NCBI RefSeq assembly: GCF_000961095.1
Contig: NZ_CP011058.1
Location: 2,199,001 to 2,263,000 of the forward strand
Length of the DNA: 64,000 bases
Direction of reading: 5' to 3'
Origin: Paenibacillus beijingensis
GTDB taxonomy: Bacteria; Bacillota; Bacilli; Paenibacillales; Paenibacillaceae
In this document: positions 49,008 to 58,330 of the stretch, in pieces
Position numbering within the stretch: the stretch's first letter is position 1
Layout: each line of letters opens with the position of its first letter
The notes under the pieces: model-generated
Databases searched by the model: none
What the model was told of the DNA's origin: nothing
The model's input: the letters and a program-made list of their open reading frames with translations, nothing else
Position numbers and translations under genes: made by a program

Positions 49008-50965
49008 TCGAATAACCCCTCTTCCGCTTCAATTTGTTCCAGCACCCGGCGCAGCTTCGCATATACGTCTGTGACCGATCCTTGCAGCTGCGCCGCTGCG
49101 TTCGTCAGATGTCCGCCTCCGCCCATCCGCTCCATGACGACCTGCACGTTCATCTGCCCGAGCGAGCGGGCGCTGACGGCTACAAGGCCGTCGGGCCGCT
49201 CCCCGACGACAAACGATGCGTAAATGTCCGTCATGTTCAGGAGCGTATCGGCCGACTGCGCGATAAGCAGCTGCGAATATTTGCGTCCCGGCTCTGTAGC
49301 CGCAATCGCGATATGACCGTGTATGACTTCGGCATGCTTAATAATATCCGCTTTCTTCAAGTACTCCTCCAAGTCCTCTTTCAGCATCCGCTGGACGAGC
49401 GCCGTGTCCGCCCCGTTGCGGCGCAGGAAAGAAGCCGCTTCGAACGTGCGGGCTCCCGTGCGCAGCGAGAAGCTCTTCGTGTCGACGGTAATGCCCGCCA
49501 GCAGCGCCGTCGCTTCGCGGATATCCAGCACAACCCGGTCGTGAATGTACTGCAGCAGCTCCGTCACAAGCTCGCAAGCCGAGGAAGCGTACGGCTCCAT
49601 GTAAACGAGCACCGAGTTGTTAATAAATTCTTCGCTGCGCCGGTGATGATCGACGACGACGATCCGGTCCGTCTGCGTCAAGATGCGCGGTTCCTTCAGC
49701 ATCGATGCTTTGTGGGTGTCGACGACGACGACAAGCGTCCGCGAATCGACAAGCGCGACGCTCTGCTCCGGCGAGACGAACCGCTTCGCGTACCGTTCGT
49801 CCTCGCGCAGCATTTCCATCATCCGCTGAATGGCCGGATTGACGCCTTCGAGCACGATGAACGCTTCCTTGCCAAACAGCTGGGCCGCCTTGGCGACGCC
49901 GATGGACGCTCCCATGGAGTCCATGTCCGGCATTTTGTGCCCGACGATGACAACCTTCTCGCTGCCGCGGATCATATCGCGCAGCGCATGCGCGACGACG
50001 CGGGCGCGTACGCGCGTACGCTTCTCGACCGCATTGGACTTGCCGCCGTAGAACGATTGGCGTTCGCCGACCTTCACGGCCGCCTGGTCGCCGCCCCGCC
50101 CGAGCGCCATATCCAGACTCATCTGCGCCCACTGGCCCAGCTCGGGGATCGTCTCGGCGCCCGCGGCGAAGCCGATGCTGAGCGTCATCGGAATTTTAAG
50201 CTGGCACGTCATCTCGCGCACTTCATCGAGGATGACGAACTTGGACTGCTCCAGCTGCCGCAGCGTCTTCTGGTCGGTAATAAGCAGGAACCGGTCGGAA
50301 TTGAGCCGCTTCAAATAAAGCTGCTCCCGCTGCGCCCATTCGGTAATCTCTACCGTCACTTTGGAAAGCAGGGCGCTGCGCTGCTGATCGTCCATCGATT
50401 GGGTAACCTCGTCGAGGTTGTCGATAAAGACGATGCCGATCGCCATCTTCTCCTCTTCATACCTGCGCGCCAATTGCCACATTTCCGTTATGTTATGGAT
50501 GTAGATCAGCTTCTCCTGCGGCTTGACGATCAGTTCGTACACGTTCGAACCGACGGCCATCTCCATCGTTCCGGCGCGGTCCTTGACCTGCGCAAGCGTT
50601 GGAAACAGCTCCAGCAGCAGTTCCCCGACGATCGATTCCCGGTTCATCATCTCCGCGACGAACGGATTGTGCCATTCGATCACCTTCTCGTCGCTGTAAA
50701 GTACTATCCCGATCGGCAGCTCGCTTACGACTTCGTTGCCTACTTTGCGCACCCGGTACGAAATCCGGCCCAAATATTTCATTAAATCGCGTCTGAACGT
50801 CCGTTCAGCCAAATACGAGTAGACGCCGGCCGACACCGTCAGCAGCAGTCCGATAAGGCCGAGCTGCCATTTGTACCAAGCCAGCGCAACGGTCAGCATA
50901 ATCATGATGGCAATGGACCATACTTGGTGCATGCCATGCCAACGCTGTATTAGAAACTTCGGCAT
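49004..50965 (-). CDS. gdpP: cyclic-di-AMP phosphodiesterase GdpP
   Basis: About 653 residues. Two N-terminal membrane helices (about 10-50), a PAS-like region (about 85-145), a degenerate GGDEF-like domain (about 170-300), then DHH (VGHKMPDMDSMGASIG, VVVDHHRRSEEF) and DHHA1 (RMGGGGHLTNAAAQLQG) domains. It hydrolyses c-di-AMP and so affects wall and potassium homeostasis. The start at 50965 (MPKFLIQRWHGM) gives the normal length; the ribosome binding site (AGGGGCG) is modest. It follows yybS by 16 nt. Confidence 0.94.
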   Translation of the reverse strand: MPKFLIQRWHGMHQVWSIAIMIMLTVALAWYKWQLGLIGLLLTVSAGVYSYLAERTFRRDLMKYLGRISYRVRKVGNEVVSELPIGIVLYSDEKVIEWHNPFVAEMMNRESIVGELLLELFPTLAQVKDRAGTMEMAVGSNVYELIVKPQEKLIYIHNITEMWQLARRYEEEKMAIGIVFIDNLDEVTQSMDDQQRSALLSKVTVEITEWAQREQLYLKRLNSDRFLLITDQKTLRQLEQSKFVILDEVREMTCQLKIPMTLSIGFAAGAETIPELGQWAQMSLDMALGRGGDQAAVKVGERQSFYGGKSNAVEKRTRVRARVVAHALRDMIRGSEKVVIVGHKMPDMDSMGASIGVAKAAQLFGKEAFIVLEGVNPAIQRMMEMLREDERYAKRFVSPEQSVALVDSRTLVVVVDTHKASMLKEPRILTQTDRIVVVDHHRRSEEFINNSVLVYMEPYASSACELVTELLQYIHDRVVLDIREATALLAGITVDTKSFSLRTGARTFEAASFLRRNGADTALVQRMLKEDLEEYLKKADIIKHAEVIHGHIAIAATEPGRKYSQLLIAQSADTLLNMTDIYASFVVGERPDGLVAVSARSLGQMNVQVVMERMGGGGHLTNAAAQLQGSVTDVYAKLRRVLEQIEAEEGLFE

Positions 50966-50981
50966 TTCACACGCCCCTGTA

Positions 50982-51884
50982 TCAAGTTTTCCTGAACGAT
51001 TTACGGATCGGAAAAGCGACATCGAGCACGCCGATCAAGCTGAGCGGCGACAGCAGCAGGACGGGGATGGCCATCAGCAGCGGTACCGCTCTCGGCCATT
51101 TGCGCTGATCCGCCAGAAAAAAGAAAAATCCGATTGCCTGCATCTTGAATGCGAACTGCAGCAGCGGCAGAAGATTGATTACCGCAACCGCCAGAAACGA
51201 GCCGCTATCCTTGGAAACCATCAGTTGTATAATCGTGACGACAAGGTAATACAGCACCATAATTCGCGGCAGCATCCAATCCTTGGCAGGCGGAAAGCCT
51301 TTTACGGACACCCCCATGCGGCCCAGCACCCGGCGCGCAATATATTGCGTAACCGCCGTATACAGAAACCCCATCATGAGCAGCACCTGCGGAATGGACT
51401 GCACCGTCGTCCGCACCGTCAGATCGGTCAGTTCCGACGTCCATGCTTCCGACAGCATGCCTTGCGCCCGTAGCTGTTCGGTCATCGTACGGATCGTGTT
51501 GCCGAGCTCATCGATGAGCGACACATTCATAATGAGATTAAAGAGCAGCAGCTCCAGCAAGATCTGTCCAACGATCGTGACGATGACAGCTGTGAACACG
51601 ACCCGAACCGGCCGATCGCGACGATACAGATGACCCATAACAATGCCCGGTATAAGAAAAAACAATCCGACAATGAGCGCCGGCAGTCCCATAATGAGAT
51701 ACCCGATTCCCCACACCGGCAGCAAATGAAGCACAAAAGCTTTTTTGGAAAGCGTCGTATAAAGTACGACATAAGGAACCATCATCAAGGTGACGGTTAA
51801 TACGTTCAGCAGCGGCACGCCCATCGACAGCAGCAAAACAAGCGCAGCCGCGCTCCAAAGCACGGATTTTACACCGAATACCAA
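50982..51884 (-). CDS. yybS: YybS family membrane protein (DUF2232)
   Basis: About 300 residues with 7-8 hydrophobic helices (SVLWSAAALVLLLSMGVPLL onward), the family's usual location ahead of gdpP. AAGAGGTG lies just upstream: a GTG at 51893 lies inside the site, while a TTG at 51884 is well spaced, so 51884 is preferred. DUF2232 proteins resemble ECF-type transporter S components, but the role is unknown. Confidence 0.85.
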   Translation of the reverse strand: MVFGVKSVLWSAAALVLLLSMGVPLLNVLTVTLMMVPYVVLYTTLSKKAFVLHLLPVWGIGYLIMGLPALIVGLFFLIPGIVMGHLYRRDRPVRVVFTAVIVTIVGQILLELLLFNLIMNVSLIDELGNTIRTMTEQLRAQGMLSEAWTSELTDLTVRTTVQSIPQVLLMMGFLYTAVTQYIARRVLGRMGVSVKGFPPAKDWMLPRIMVLYYLVVTIIQLMVSKDSGSFLAVAVINLLPLLQFAFKMQAIGFFFFLADQRKWPRAVPLLMAIPVLLLSPLSLIGVLDVAFPIRKSFRKT

Positions 51885-51963
51885 ACCGTTCACCTCTTAC
51901 GTCTATGTTGGTCAAGCAAGCGGCAGTCCTGCAACCATGCGTCCCCGGCAAGCTTTAACAATC

Positions 51964-51969
51964 ATTATA
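51964..51969 (-). promoter_or_regulatory. extended -10 promoter of the yybS-gdpP-rplI-dnaB operon
   Basis: On the minus strand TGGTATAAT, an extended -10, lies about 80 bp before the yybS start. No good -35 is seen at the proper distance. Confidence 0.5.
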
Positions 51970-52055
51970 CCACAAATCAAACCGTAAGAGTCCGGCGCTT
52001 TGCAGCCTGTATCCGAAGGCAGGCAATACGGCGTGGAGACAAGGCGGTTTAACCG

Positions 52056-52095
52056 GAAAAAGCTAACATCCGCAGAGCGAGACGTTAGCTTTTTC
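52056..52095 (-). terminator. terminator of the GDP-fucose operon
   Basis: A 12-bp stem, GAAAAAGCTAAC with its complement, has a 16-nt loop, and on the minus strand the TTTTT of the stem provides the run. It lies 31 nt past the glycosyltransferase-like stop. Confidence 0.8.
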
Positions 52096-52125
52096 TTTAT
52101 TTTCCCATGTAATCGGCCTAGGAGC

Positions 52126-53238
52126 CTAAATGATTTCTTTTGCGGAATCGATGCTTTTCTTCTCTTTGCCCACCTTGTTGCCTAACAACCGATTCCATAC
52201 CGATGCTTTTGTCTGATCTTTTTGAGTCGTTAACTCCCCAAGCGTTGTCGTGACCTGCTGCGCCAATTCCTGGAACAATCTTTCCATTTCCTTGATCCGG
52301 CCGTCCAGGAGATTAAACTTCTCGGTTACCAGAACGTTCAGATCGTTAATCCGCCCCTCATGCTGGATGGAACGCTCCGTCATCCGAACGTCCAGACCGT
52401 TTAACCGCTCCTCAAGCAGCTGTTTCGCCTTATCCGCCTGCTGGACCCCATGCCCCGACGCCTGCAGCCCTGATATCGAAGGCGAAATTTGCTCAATCGA
52501 AGAGCTCTGATATTCAAGACCGGTGCTCGAAATGACAATTTCCCACATTCTGGTATTTAATTCGTAGTGCGATAAGCCAGGGTATAATCTTTTCAGATAC
52601 TTTTCCATCACAACTGTTTCAATGAGATGCTGATTAAGCGCTTGATCCCATTTTTGCGGGTGTTTTTGATGGTAGGCAATTTTGCTGAAAACCCTTTTTG
52701 TCCGTTTATGATACGCGGCCGGAACACATACCATCCACCAGTCCCATGCCGGCTGGCCCATGCACATTCCATCATCTTCATAGACGCTCAACAGCTGCTG
52801 GTCAAAAAAGAAAAAGTCGACTCCGTTACTGACGATTCCGTCCGTACTGCTAATATGGTCCACATCAACGCGATGCCCGTATACGAGACTGTCTACCGTC
52901 TCTTTGTGTATAAAATTAATAAAGTCTTTTTTCAGCCCTTTAAAATGAATATCCGAATTAATGATGCCGCATACTTTGGAATTGGAACTTTTCAAATACG
53001 TCATAAAATCATAAATATACACGTACGGTTTGCCGTACTTTTCTTTAGCCGTTCTCCACACAGTATGGAACGTAATATCAGGGAAATAAGGTTTGATCAC
53101 GTCGATTTCCTCGCTGCTGTTTAATGAAACGACGGTAAAACCCGCTTTGATCCATGTATCGATTGCCGAACGTTGGATATCGATATAATTGGGCGCAATC
53201 GAAGTCGTAACCAAAATACTCTTTTTGTCCAAAGCCAT
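52126..53238 (-). CDS. glycosyltransferase-like protein with coiled-coil tail
   Basis: About 370 residues. Residues 1-230 resemble a GT-A-type fold without an assigned family: SILVTTSIAPNYIDIQRSAI, VCGIINSDIHFKGL (acidic NSDIHF motif), MGQPAWDWWMVCVPA. The C-terminal 100 residues are a long coiled coil with repeats like RLNGLDVRMTERSI, RINDLNVLVTEKFN and ..LLDGRIKEMERLFQ. TTTGAGGAGG precedes ATG 53238. It is the last gene of the GDP-mannose/GDP-fucose operon, so it may use GDP-fucose. The coiled coil suggests multimerisation or a surface anchor. Confidence 0.6.
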   Translation of the reverse strand: MALDKKSILVTTSIAPNYIDIQRSAIDTWIKAGFTVVSLNSSEEIDVIKPYFPDITFHTVWRTAKEKYGKPYVYIYDFMTYLKSSNSKVCGIINSDIHFKGLKKDFINFIHKETVDSLVYGHRVDVDHISSTDGIVSNGVDFFFFDQQLLSVYEDDGMCMGQPAWDWWMVCVPAAYHKRTKRVFSKIAYHQKHPQKWDQALNQHLIETVVMEKYLKRLYPGLSHYELNTRMWEIVISSTGLEYQSSSIEQISPSISGLQASGHGVQQADKAKQLLEERLNGLDVRMTERSIQHEGRINDLNVLVTEKFNLLDGRIKEMERLFQELAQQVTTTLGELTTQKDQTKASVWNRLLGNKVGKEKKSIDSAKEII

Positions 53239-53295
53239 TATCAATTACCTCCTCAAATATGACACTTGTTGCAGCAACATTGAATCAGCGTGTCG

Positions 53296-54372
53296 CTACG
53301 TGTATTTTTCATGCCCGCTTTTTTTGAGCATTTCGACAAGCGTTTTGATGTCCTGGGCTCTTTCCTTCGGACAGACAATCATCGCATCTTCCGTCTTGAC
53401 GATAATGACGTTCGTTAATCCAATCGTCGTAACCAGCATGTCTTGGCTGTATATAATCGAGTCGCTCGTATCGATTCCGATATGATGCCCGACAACCGCA
53501 TTGTTGTTCGCATCAAGCTCGACCGTTTGGGCAAGCGAATCCAGACTGCCGATATCGTTCCAATCGAAATAACCTTTAACGGTCCGAAGTCCATTGCAAT
53601 GCTCCAGGACGCCGTTATCGAACGACAGACGGGGCAAACCGGCGTAGGCGTTTGCGATTTCATTCTGGAAATCCGGGGAATCATGGTGCTCCAGCGCTTT
53701 GGACAGTAACGCAAAATGATGCGGCATATGGAGCTTGATTTCATCCCGGAACGCTTGAAAGCTGCCGGCAACCATGCCGCTGTTCCATAAATACGTACCG
53801 GTCTTCACATATTTCTTCGCCGTATCCAGATTCGGCTTTTCCTTGAACTGGTGGACATTGCACACATTTCTCGAGCCGAACCGGTCGGTTGGATTCACTT
53901 GAATGTAGCCGTACCCGGTAGCCGGGTAGGTCGGATTGACCCCGATCACCACAAGCCCGCCGCAGCATTCCGTTTCCCGGTAAGCCTGATGCACGGCCTT
54001 CAGATATTCATACTTGTTATGGATATAACTGTCGGCAGGAATAAAACAAACGGAACCTGTTTTGAACTTCTTCTCAAGCAGCAAAGAAGCGTAGGATATG
54101 CATGCAGCGGTATTTCTCTGCAACGGTTCCAAAATAATGTTGGATTCCGGAATCACATCCTTAAGCACTTCTCTTGTAAGCTCCAAATAGTTCTTGTTTG
54201 TAATCACATAGCATCTTTCGGGCGGGATCAAATCTTGGATCCGTGTTACGGTCTGCTCCAGCATACTTTTCTTTCCGTCGACGCTTATGAACTGCTTGGG
54301 CTTGCGTTCTCTTGAAAAGGGCCATAGCCTCTGTCCGGCGCCTCCTGCCATAATGACGGCATATTTGTCCAT
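53296..54372 (-). CDS. manC: mannose-1-phosphate guanylyltransferase
   Basis: About 358 residues, without the C-terminal isomerase domain of bifunctional forms. VIMAGGAGQRLWPFSRERKPKQF is the nucleotide-binding signature; VCFIPADSYIHN and GYIQVNP, FKEKP and FDWNDIGSLDSL are the conserved motifs. It makes GDP-mannose from mannose-1-P and GTP, feeding gmd upstream. GGGGAGGAAG precedes ATG 54372. Confidence 0.92.
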   Translation of the reverse strand: MDKYAVIMAGGAGQRLWPFSRERKPKQFISVDGKKSMLEQTVTRIQDLIPPERCYVITNKNYLELTREVLKDVIPESNIILEPLQRNTAACISYASLLLEKKFKTGSVCFIPADSYIHNKYEYLKAVHQAYRETECCGGLVVIGVNPTYPATGYGYIQVNPTDRFGSRNVCNVHQFKEKPNLDTAKKYVKTGTYLWNSGMVAGSFQAFRDEIKLHMPHHFALLSKALEHHDSPDFQNEIANAYAGLPRLSFDNGVLEHCNGLRTVKGYFDWNDIGSLDSLAQTVELDANNNAVVGHHIGIDTSDSIIYSQDMLVTTIGLTNVIIVKTEDAMIVCPKERAQDIKTLVEMLKKSGHEKYT

Positions 54373-54457
54373 TTGCTTCCTCCCCGGAATCATAAATCAG
54401 GACGATGATACTTCCGCAGGGATTCGTTTGGCTGAAAGAGAGCGCATAAGATTAGTG

Positions 54458-55387
54458 TTATTTGACGTTGTCCAAATAATATTGGTACGCTAACCGAAGT
54501 CCTTCTTCCAGGTCCACTTTCGCCTTCCAGCCGAGCGCTTCGATTTTCGAAACATCAAGCAGCTTTCTCGGCGTTCCGTCAGGCTTGCTGGCATCGAAGA
54601 TTAGCTCCCCTTCGTAACCGACAATACGCTTGATCGTCTCCGCGAGCCGGCGAATGGAAATATCCTGTCCTGTCCCGATGTTCAGATGCTCCGTGCCTTC
54701 ATACGTTTCCATCAAAAATACGCAAGCTTCCGCCATATCATCCGCATATAAAAATTCCCGCAGCGGGCTGCCGGTTCCCCACAACTGGACATTCGGCCTG
54801 TTCAACGTTTTTGCCGTGTCAATTTTTGCAATCATTGCCGGGATAACGTGGGAATTGTTGACGTCGAATCGATCATTCGGCCCGTACAGGTTTGTCGGCA
54901 TGACGCTTATATAATTGGTGCCGTACTGCTCGTTATAATACTGGCACATTTTGAGCCCCGATATTTTGGCCAAAGCATACGCCTCATTCGTCCGCTCCAG
55001 CGGTCCCGTCAGCAAATAATGTTCTTTGATCGGCTGAGGGCACATCTTCGGATAGATACACGAGCTTCCGAGAAAAATGAGCTTTTTCACGTTGTGCTTG
55101 AACGCGCTGCGGATGACATTGCACTCGATGAGCAGGTTTTCCATAATATAGTCCGCCGGGTAGGCGCTGTTGGCCCCGATGCCTCCGACTTTCGCCGCCG
55201 CCAAAAATACATATTCGATTCCCGCTTCGGCAAAAAAAGCTTCCACCGCGGCCTGGTCCGTCAAGTCCAGCTGCTGGCGCGTTTTGCCGATTATGTTCCG
55301 GTAGCCTTTGCTCTGCAGGTTTCGGACGATGGCGGAGCCGACCAGCCCTTTATGCCCGGCTACGTAAATGCGGCTGTTGTTGTCCAA
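54458..55387 (-). CDS. fcl: GDP-L-fucose synthase
   Basis: 309 residues. The Rossmann start IYVAGHKGLVGSAIV, the catalytic YxxxK as YALAKISGLK, and MPTNLYGPNDRFD are as in GDP-fucose synthase/WcaG. It converts GDP-4-keto-6-deoxymannose to GDP-L-fucose by epimerisation and reduction with NADPH. The start codon is TTG with GAGAGGAG 9 nt before. Follows gmd by 36 nt. Confidence 0.94.
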   Translation of the reverse strand: MDNNSRIYVAGHKGLVGSAIVRNLQSKGYRNIIGKTRQQLDLTDQAAVEAFFAEAGIEYVFLAAAKVGGIGANSAYPADYIMENLLIECNVIRSAFKHNVKKLIFLGSSCIYPKMCPQPIKEHYLLTGPLERTNEAYALAKISGLKMCQYYNEQYGTNYISVMPTNLYGPNDRFDVNNSHVIPAMIAKIDTAKTLNRPNVQLWGTGSPLREFLYADDMAEACVFLMETYEGTEHLNIGTGQDISIRRLAETIKRIVGYEGELIFDASKPDGTPRKLLDVSKIEALGWKAKVDLEEGLRLAYQYYLDNVK

Positions 55388-55423
55388 TCGATAACACTCC
55401 TCTCTCGATCGTCACATCCGTCT

Positions 55424-56446
55424 TCAAGCGAACCGGTCGCTTTTCACCATCATGTCAACCAGTTCCTTGAAGGAAACTTTCGGCTTCCAGCCCAGCTTGT
55501 TCATTGCTTTGGCGGGGTCGCCCAGCAGCAAATCGACTTCGCTTGGACGGAAATATTTGCTGTCGACCGAGATAAGCACCCGGCCTGTCTCGGCGTCAAT
55601 GCCCTGCTCATCCAATCCTTTACCTCTCCAGAGGAGCTTGATGCCGGCCGTTTGAAACGCAAGCTCGCAAAACTCCCTGACCGTATGGGTCTCCCCGGTC
55701 GCAATGACATAATCCTCGGGCTCTTTCTGCTGCAGCATAAGCCACATCGCTTCCACATAGTCGCCGGCAAATCCCCAGTCCCTCTTCGCATCCAAATTGC
55801 CCAGTACCAGCTGATCCTGCTTGCCCTGCAATATGTTGGCCAGTCCGGTCGTAATTTTGCGGGTGACGAACGTCTTGCCCCTTCTTGGCGATTCGTGGTT
55901 GAACAAAATGCCGTTGCATGCGAACAAGTCGTATGCTTCCCGGTAATTGATCGTAATCCAGTATGCGTAAAGCTTTGCGGCGGCATATGGACTTCTCGGA
56001 TAAAAGGGCGTTCTTTCGCTTTGCGGAACTTCCTGCACCAGGCCGTACAGTTCGCTGGACGATGCCTGATAAAATTTAATGCGGGGGTTCACATCCCGTA
56101 TGCTTTCGAGCATACGCAATGCTCCGAGAGCATTGACATCGGACGTAAATTCGGGAATGTCGAACGACACTCTGACATGGCTTTGCGCGCCCAGGTTGTA
56201 CACTTCGTCCGGTTCAATTTTGTAGAGAAGCTTGCTTAAACCGCCGGGATCGCTCAGATCGCCATAGTGCAAATTAAACGATTGACCCTCATCCGTTTGA
56301 TAGTTTTCAAGATGATCGATCCGTTCGGTATGAATTGAACTGTTTCGGCGCATCAAACCGTGAACCTCATACCCCTTATTAAGCAAAAGCTCTGCCAAAT
56401 AAGAACCGTCTTGACCTGTCACCCCGGTTATTAATGCCCTCTTCAA
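55424..56446 (-). CDS. gmd: GDP-mannose 4,6-dehydratase
   Basis: 340 residues. ALITGVTGQDGSYLAELLL opens the NADP site; FYQASSSELYGL, PYAAAKLYAYWITINYRE (YxxxK region), NHESPRRGKTFVTRKIT and RPSEVDLLLGDPAKA are as expected. The start is a TTG with AAAGGAG 11 nt upstream. It makes GDP-4-keto-6-deoxymannose, the substrate of the next enzyme. First gene of the gmd-fcl-manC-GT operon. Confidence 0.95.
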   Translation of the reverse strand: MKRALITGVTGQDGSYLAELLLNKGYEVHGLMRRNSSIHTERIDHLENYQTDEGQSFNLHYGDLSDPGGLSKLLYKIEPDEVYNLGAQSHVRVSFDIPEFTSDVNALGALRMLESIRDVNPRIKFYQASSSELYGLVQEVPQSERTPFYPRSPYAAAKLYAYWITINYREAYDLFACNGILFNHESPRRGKTFVTRKITTGLANILQGKQDQLVLGNLDAKRDWGFAGDYVEAMWLMLQQKEPEDYVIATGETHTVREFCELAFQTAGIKLLWRGKGLDEQGIDAETGRVLISVDSKYFRPSEVDLLLGDPAKAMNKLGWKPKVSFKELVDMMVKSDRFA

Positions 56447-56732
56447 GCGGCTTCAGCTCCTTTGAAAAATCAATCTATTCTCAAAGTATGAATTCTCCGC
56501 TTTTCTGTTTGTGTTCCAGCCTACTATGGATAAAACCATAATGATTTCCTTTAATTTCTAGCACTGCCTCCGCATACCTGATTATTATTTCCCGGGAAAG
56601 TACGGCGTCTTCGTTTATCGGACATACCGGGACTGTCCGCGGCATAACAATAAAGAAAATGAATCGGAAGTGGAAGATCAAGCCGCCTTGATTGGAGCTC
56701 CTTTCGATAACGACCGAGAAAGGATGACCGCG

Positions 56733-57089
56733 ATGCAGCCACCATCCTGGATACCCGATCCGTCCTCGACCGGCCTGAATCCCCGCATTGCAGGGCTGAT
56801 TTGCTATGTGCTCGGATTTGTGAGCGGATTTGCGCTGCTGATGATGGAAAAAAAGAGCCGCTTCGTAAAGTTTCACGCGATGCAGTCAATTCTCGTTTCG
56901 GCGGTATTCATTACCGCCAACCTGCTTCTCGGCGTCCTGCCCTTTATCGGCTGGCTGATCGGCCTGCTGCTCGCCCCGGCCGCATTCCTGCTCTGGATCG
57001 GGCTGATGCTCGCCGCTCTGCAGGGCAGGTGGGCCCGGCTTCCGGTTATCGGAGACATCGCAGAGCGGATGGCGGACCAGTACCGGTAG
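56733..57089 (+). CDS. DUF4870 family small membrane protein
   Basis: About 118 residues. LNPRIAGLICYVLGFVSGF, MEKKSRFVKFHAMQSILVS and LIGLLLAPAAFLLWIGLMLAALQG give three or four membrane helices in the DUF4870 pattern (phage-holin-like or small-solute-related, function unknown). AAAGGATG precedes ATG 56733, which is chosen over the earlier in-frame starts. Divergent from gmd, convergent with rpsR. Confidence 0.8.
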   Translation: MQPPSWIPDPSSTGLNPRIAGLICYVLGFVSGFALLMMEKKSRFVKFHAMQSILVSAVFITANLLLGVLPFIGWLIGLLLAPAAFLLWIGLMLAALQGRWARLPVIGDIAERMADQYR

Positions 57090-57104
57090 AGCAGGAATGA
57101 ACAA

Positions 57105-57153
57105 AAGAGGCACCCAGGCCGCTCACAATCGTGAGCATGCCGGGGTGCCTCTT
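57105..57153. terminator. bidirectional terminator between DUF4870 and rpsR genes
   Basis: A long stem (AAGAGGCACCC..GCTCAC and complement) with an AATC loop starts 15 nt after the plus-strand stop and ends 16 nt before the rpsR stop; TTTTG follows on the minus strand. Confidence 0.9.
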
Positions 57154-57168
57154 GCATCGCCTTGAAGC

Positions 57169-57450
57169 TTATTCCGTTGTGTACGGAAGCAGAGCGACTT
57201 GACGCGAACGTTTAATTGCGATTGTCAGCGCACGCTGATATTTCGCGCTCGTTCCCGTTACGCGGCGTGGCAAAATTTTGCCGCGCTCGCTGATGAATTT
57301 CTTCAGCAGATCCGTATCTTTATAATCAATGTGAGTGATTTTGTTCACAGTGAAGAAGCATACTTTACGGCGTTTGTTGCGTCCGCCTTTACGGTTGAAC
57401 TTGCGTTCCGGACGCTCTCCGTCTCCGCCTTCTCTTGGTTTAAAAGCCAT
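57169..57450 (-). CDS. rpsR: 30S ribosomal protein S18
   Basis: 93 residues. RRKVCFFTVNKITHIDYKD and LKKFISERGKILPRRVTG, AKYQRALTIAIKRSRQVALLPYT are the conserved S18 segments. A longer basic N-terminus (GGDGERPERKFNRKGG) is present. It binds 16S rRNA with S6. Third gene of the rpsF-ssb-rpsR operon, 19 nt after ssb. Confidence 0.97.
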   Translation of the reverse strand: MAFKPREGGDGERPERKFNRKGGRNKRRKVCFFTVNKITHIDYKDTDLLKKFISERGKILPRRVTGTSAKYQRALTIAIKRSRQVALLPYTTE

Positions 57451-57469
57451 CGTTTATCCGTCCTTTCCT

Positions 57470-58006
57470 TTAAAATGGCAAATCATCTTCCGAAATGTCG
57501 ATCGGTCGACCGTCGTCCGAGAACGGGTCACGATTGTCGTTACGTGAACCGCCGCTTGGCCGGTTGCCGCCGCCATATGAGGAGCCGCCGCCGAATCCGC
57601 TTCCCGATCCGCCGGTACCGCCGCCGCCGCCGTAGTTACCGCTGCCGCCTTCTTCGCGCATACCGTTGTTATCCCGATTCGGAGACTCCAGAAAACGAAC
57701 GTTGTCGGCAATCACTTCCGTTACATAGACGCGTTTGCCTTCGTTGTTGTCGTAGTTCCTCACCTGAATCCGGCCTTCAACCGCCGTTAAGCGGCCTTTG
57801 CGCAAGTAGTTGGCGCACGTCTCGGCAAGCTGCCTCCACGTGACGACCGGAATAAAGTCGGCTTCCCTTTCGCCTTGCTGGCTGTTAAAGGGACGGTCGA
57901 CCGCAAGCGTAAACTGCGTCACCGCCACACCAGAAGGCGTGTAGCGCAGCTCGGGATCTTTCGTTAGCCTGCCAATCAAAATGACCCGGTTCAACATACG
58001 TATCAA
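57470..58006 (-). CDS. ssb: single-stranded DNA-binding protein SSB
   Basis: 178 residues. The OB fold begins LNRVILIGRLTKDPELRYTPSG and runs to about residue 108 (VRFLESP). A Gly/Ser/Asn-rich linker follows, and the C-terminal acidic tip ends DISEDDLPF, the protein-interaction tail. It binds single-stranded DNA at forks and repair sites. Middle gene of the rpsF operon. Confidence 0.96.
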   Translation of the reverse strand: MIRMLNRVILIGRLTKDPELRYTPSGVAVTQFTLAVDRPFNSQQGEREADFIPVVTWRQLAETCANYLRKGRLTAVEGRIQVRNYDNNEGKRVYVTEVIADNVRFLESPNRDNNGMREEGGSGNYGGGGGTGGSGSGFGGGSSYGGGNRPSGGSRNDNRDPFSDDGRPIDISEDDLPF

Positions 58007-58030
58007 CCTCCCAAGCGTTCCTGGCTTGTC

Positions 58031-58315
58031 TTACGCTACGTCTTTGACGATCAGGGAACGGATAACTTCATCCGTAATCTTCATGATGCGATCCAGCTCG
58101 GAGACAACTTCCGCCGGAGCGGTAAAGTGTACCAGAACGTAAATTCCATCACGAATCTTATTGATCTCATACGCAAGACGGCGCTTACCGATCACGTCGG
58201 TTTTCGTAACTTCCCCGCCATTGGAGATGATGCCATTAAATTTGTCGACGATAGCTTGAACGTTCTCCTGCTCAACGTCGGGACGAATAATATACATCAC
58301 TTCATATTTGCGCAT
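58031..58315 (-). CDS. rpsF: 30S ribosomal protein S6
   Basis: 94 residues. YEVMYIIRPDVEQENVQAI, VIGKRRLAYEINKIRDGIYV and MKITDEVIRSLIVKD are characteristic of S6. It forms a dimer with S18 on 16S rRNA. AGGAGGTG precedes the ATG. First gene of the operon, with a strong promoter and an autoregulatory leader. Confidence 0.97.
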   Translation of the reverse strand: MRKYEVMYIIRPDVEQENVQAIVDKFNGIISNGGEVTKTDVIGKRRLAYEINKIRDGIYVLVHFTAPAEVVSELDRIMKITDEVIRSLIVKDVA

Positions 58316-58330
58316 TATGTTTCACCTCCT

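Noticed and set aside
49034..50785. A 583-codon plus-strand frame opposite gdpP
   Set aside because: It is the antisense of a GC-rich real gene, with His/Arg/Leu-rich composition and no ribosome binding site or domain.
54848..56239. A 463-codon plus-strand frame opposite fcl and gmd
   Set aside because: Antisense to two clear enzymes, with no domain.
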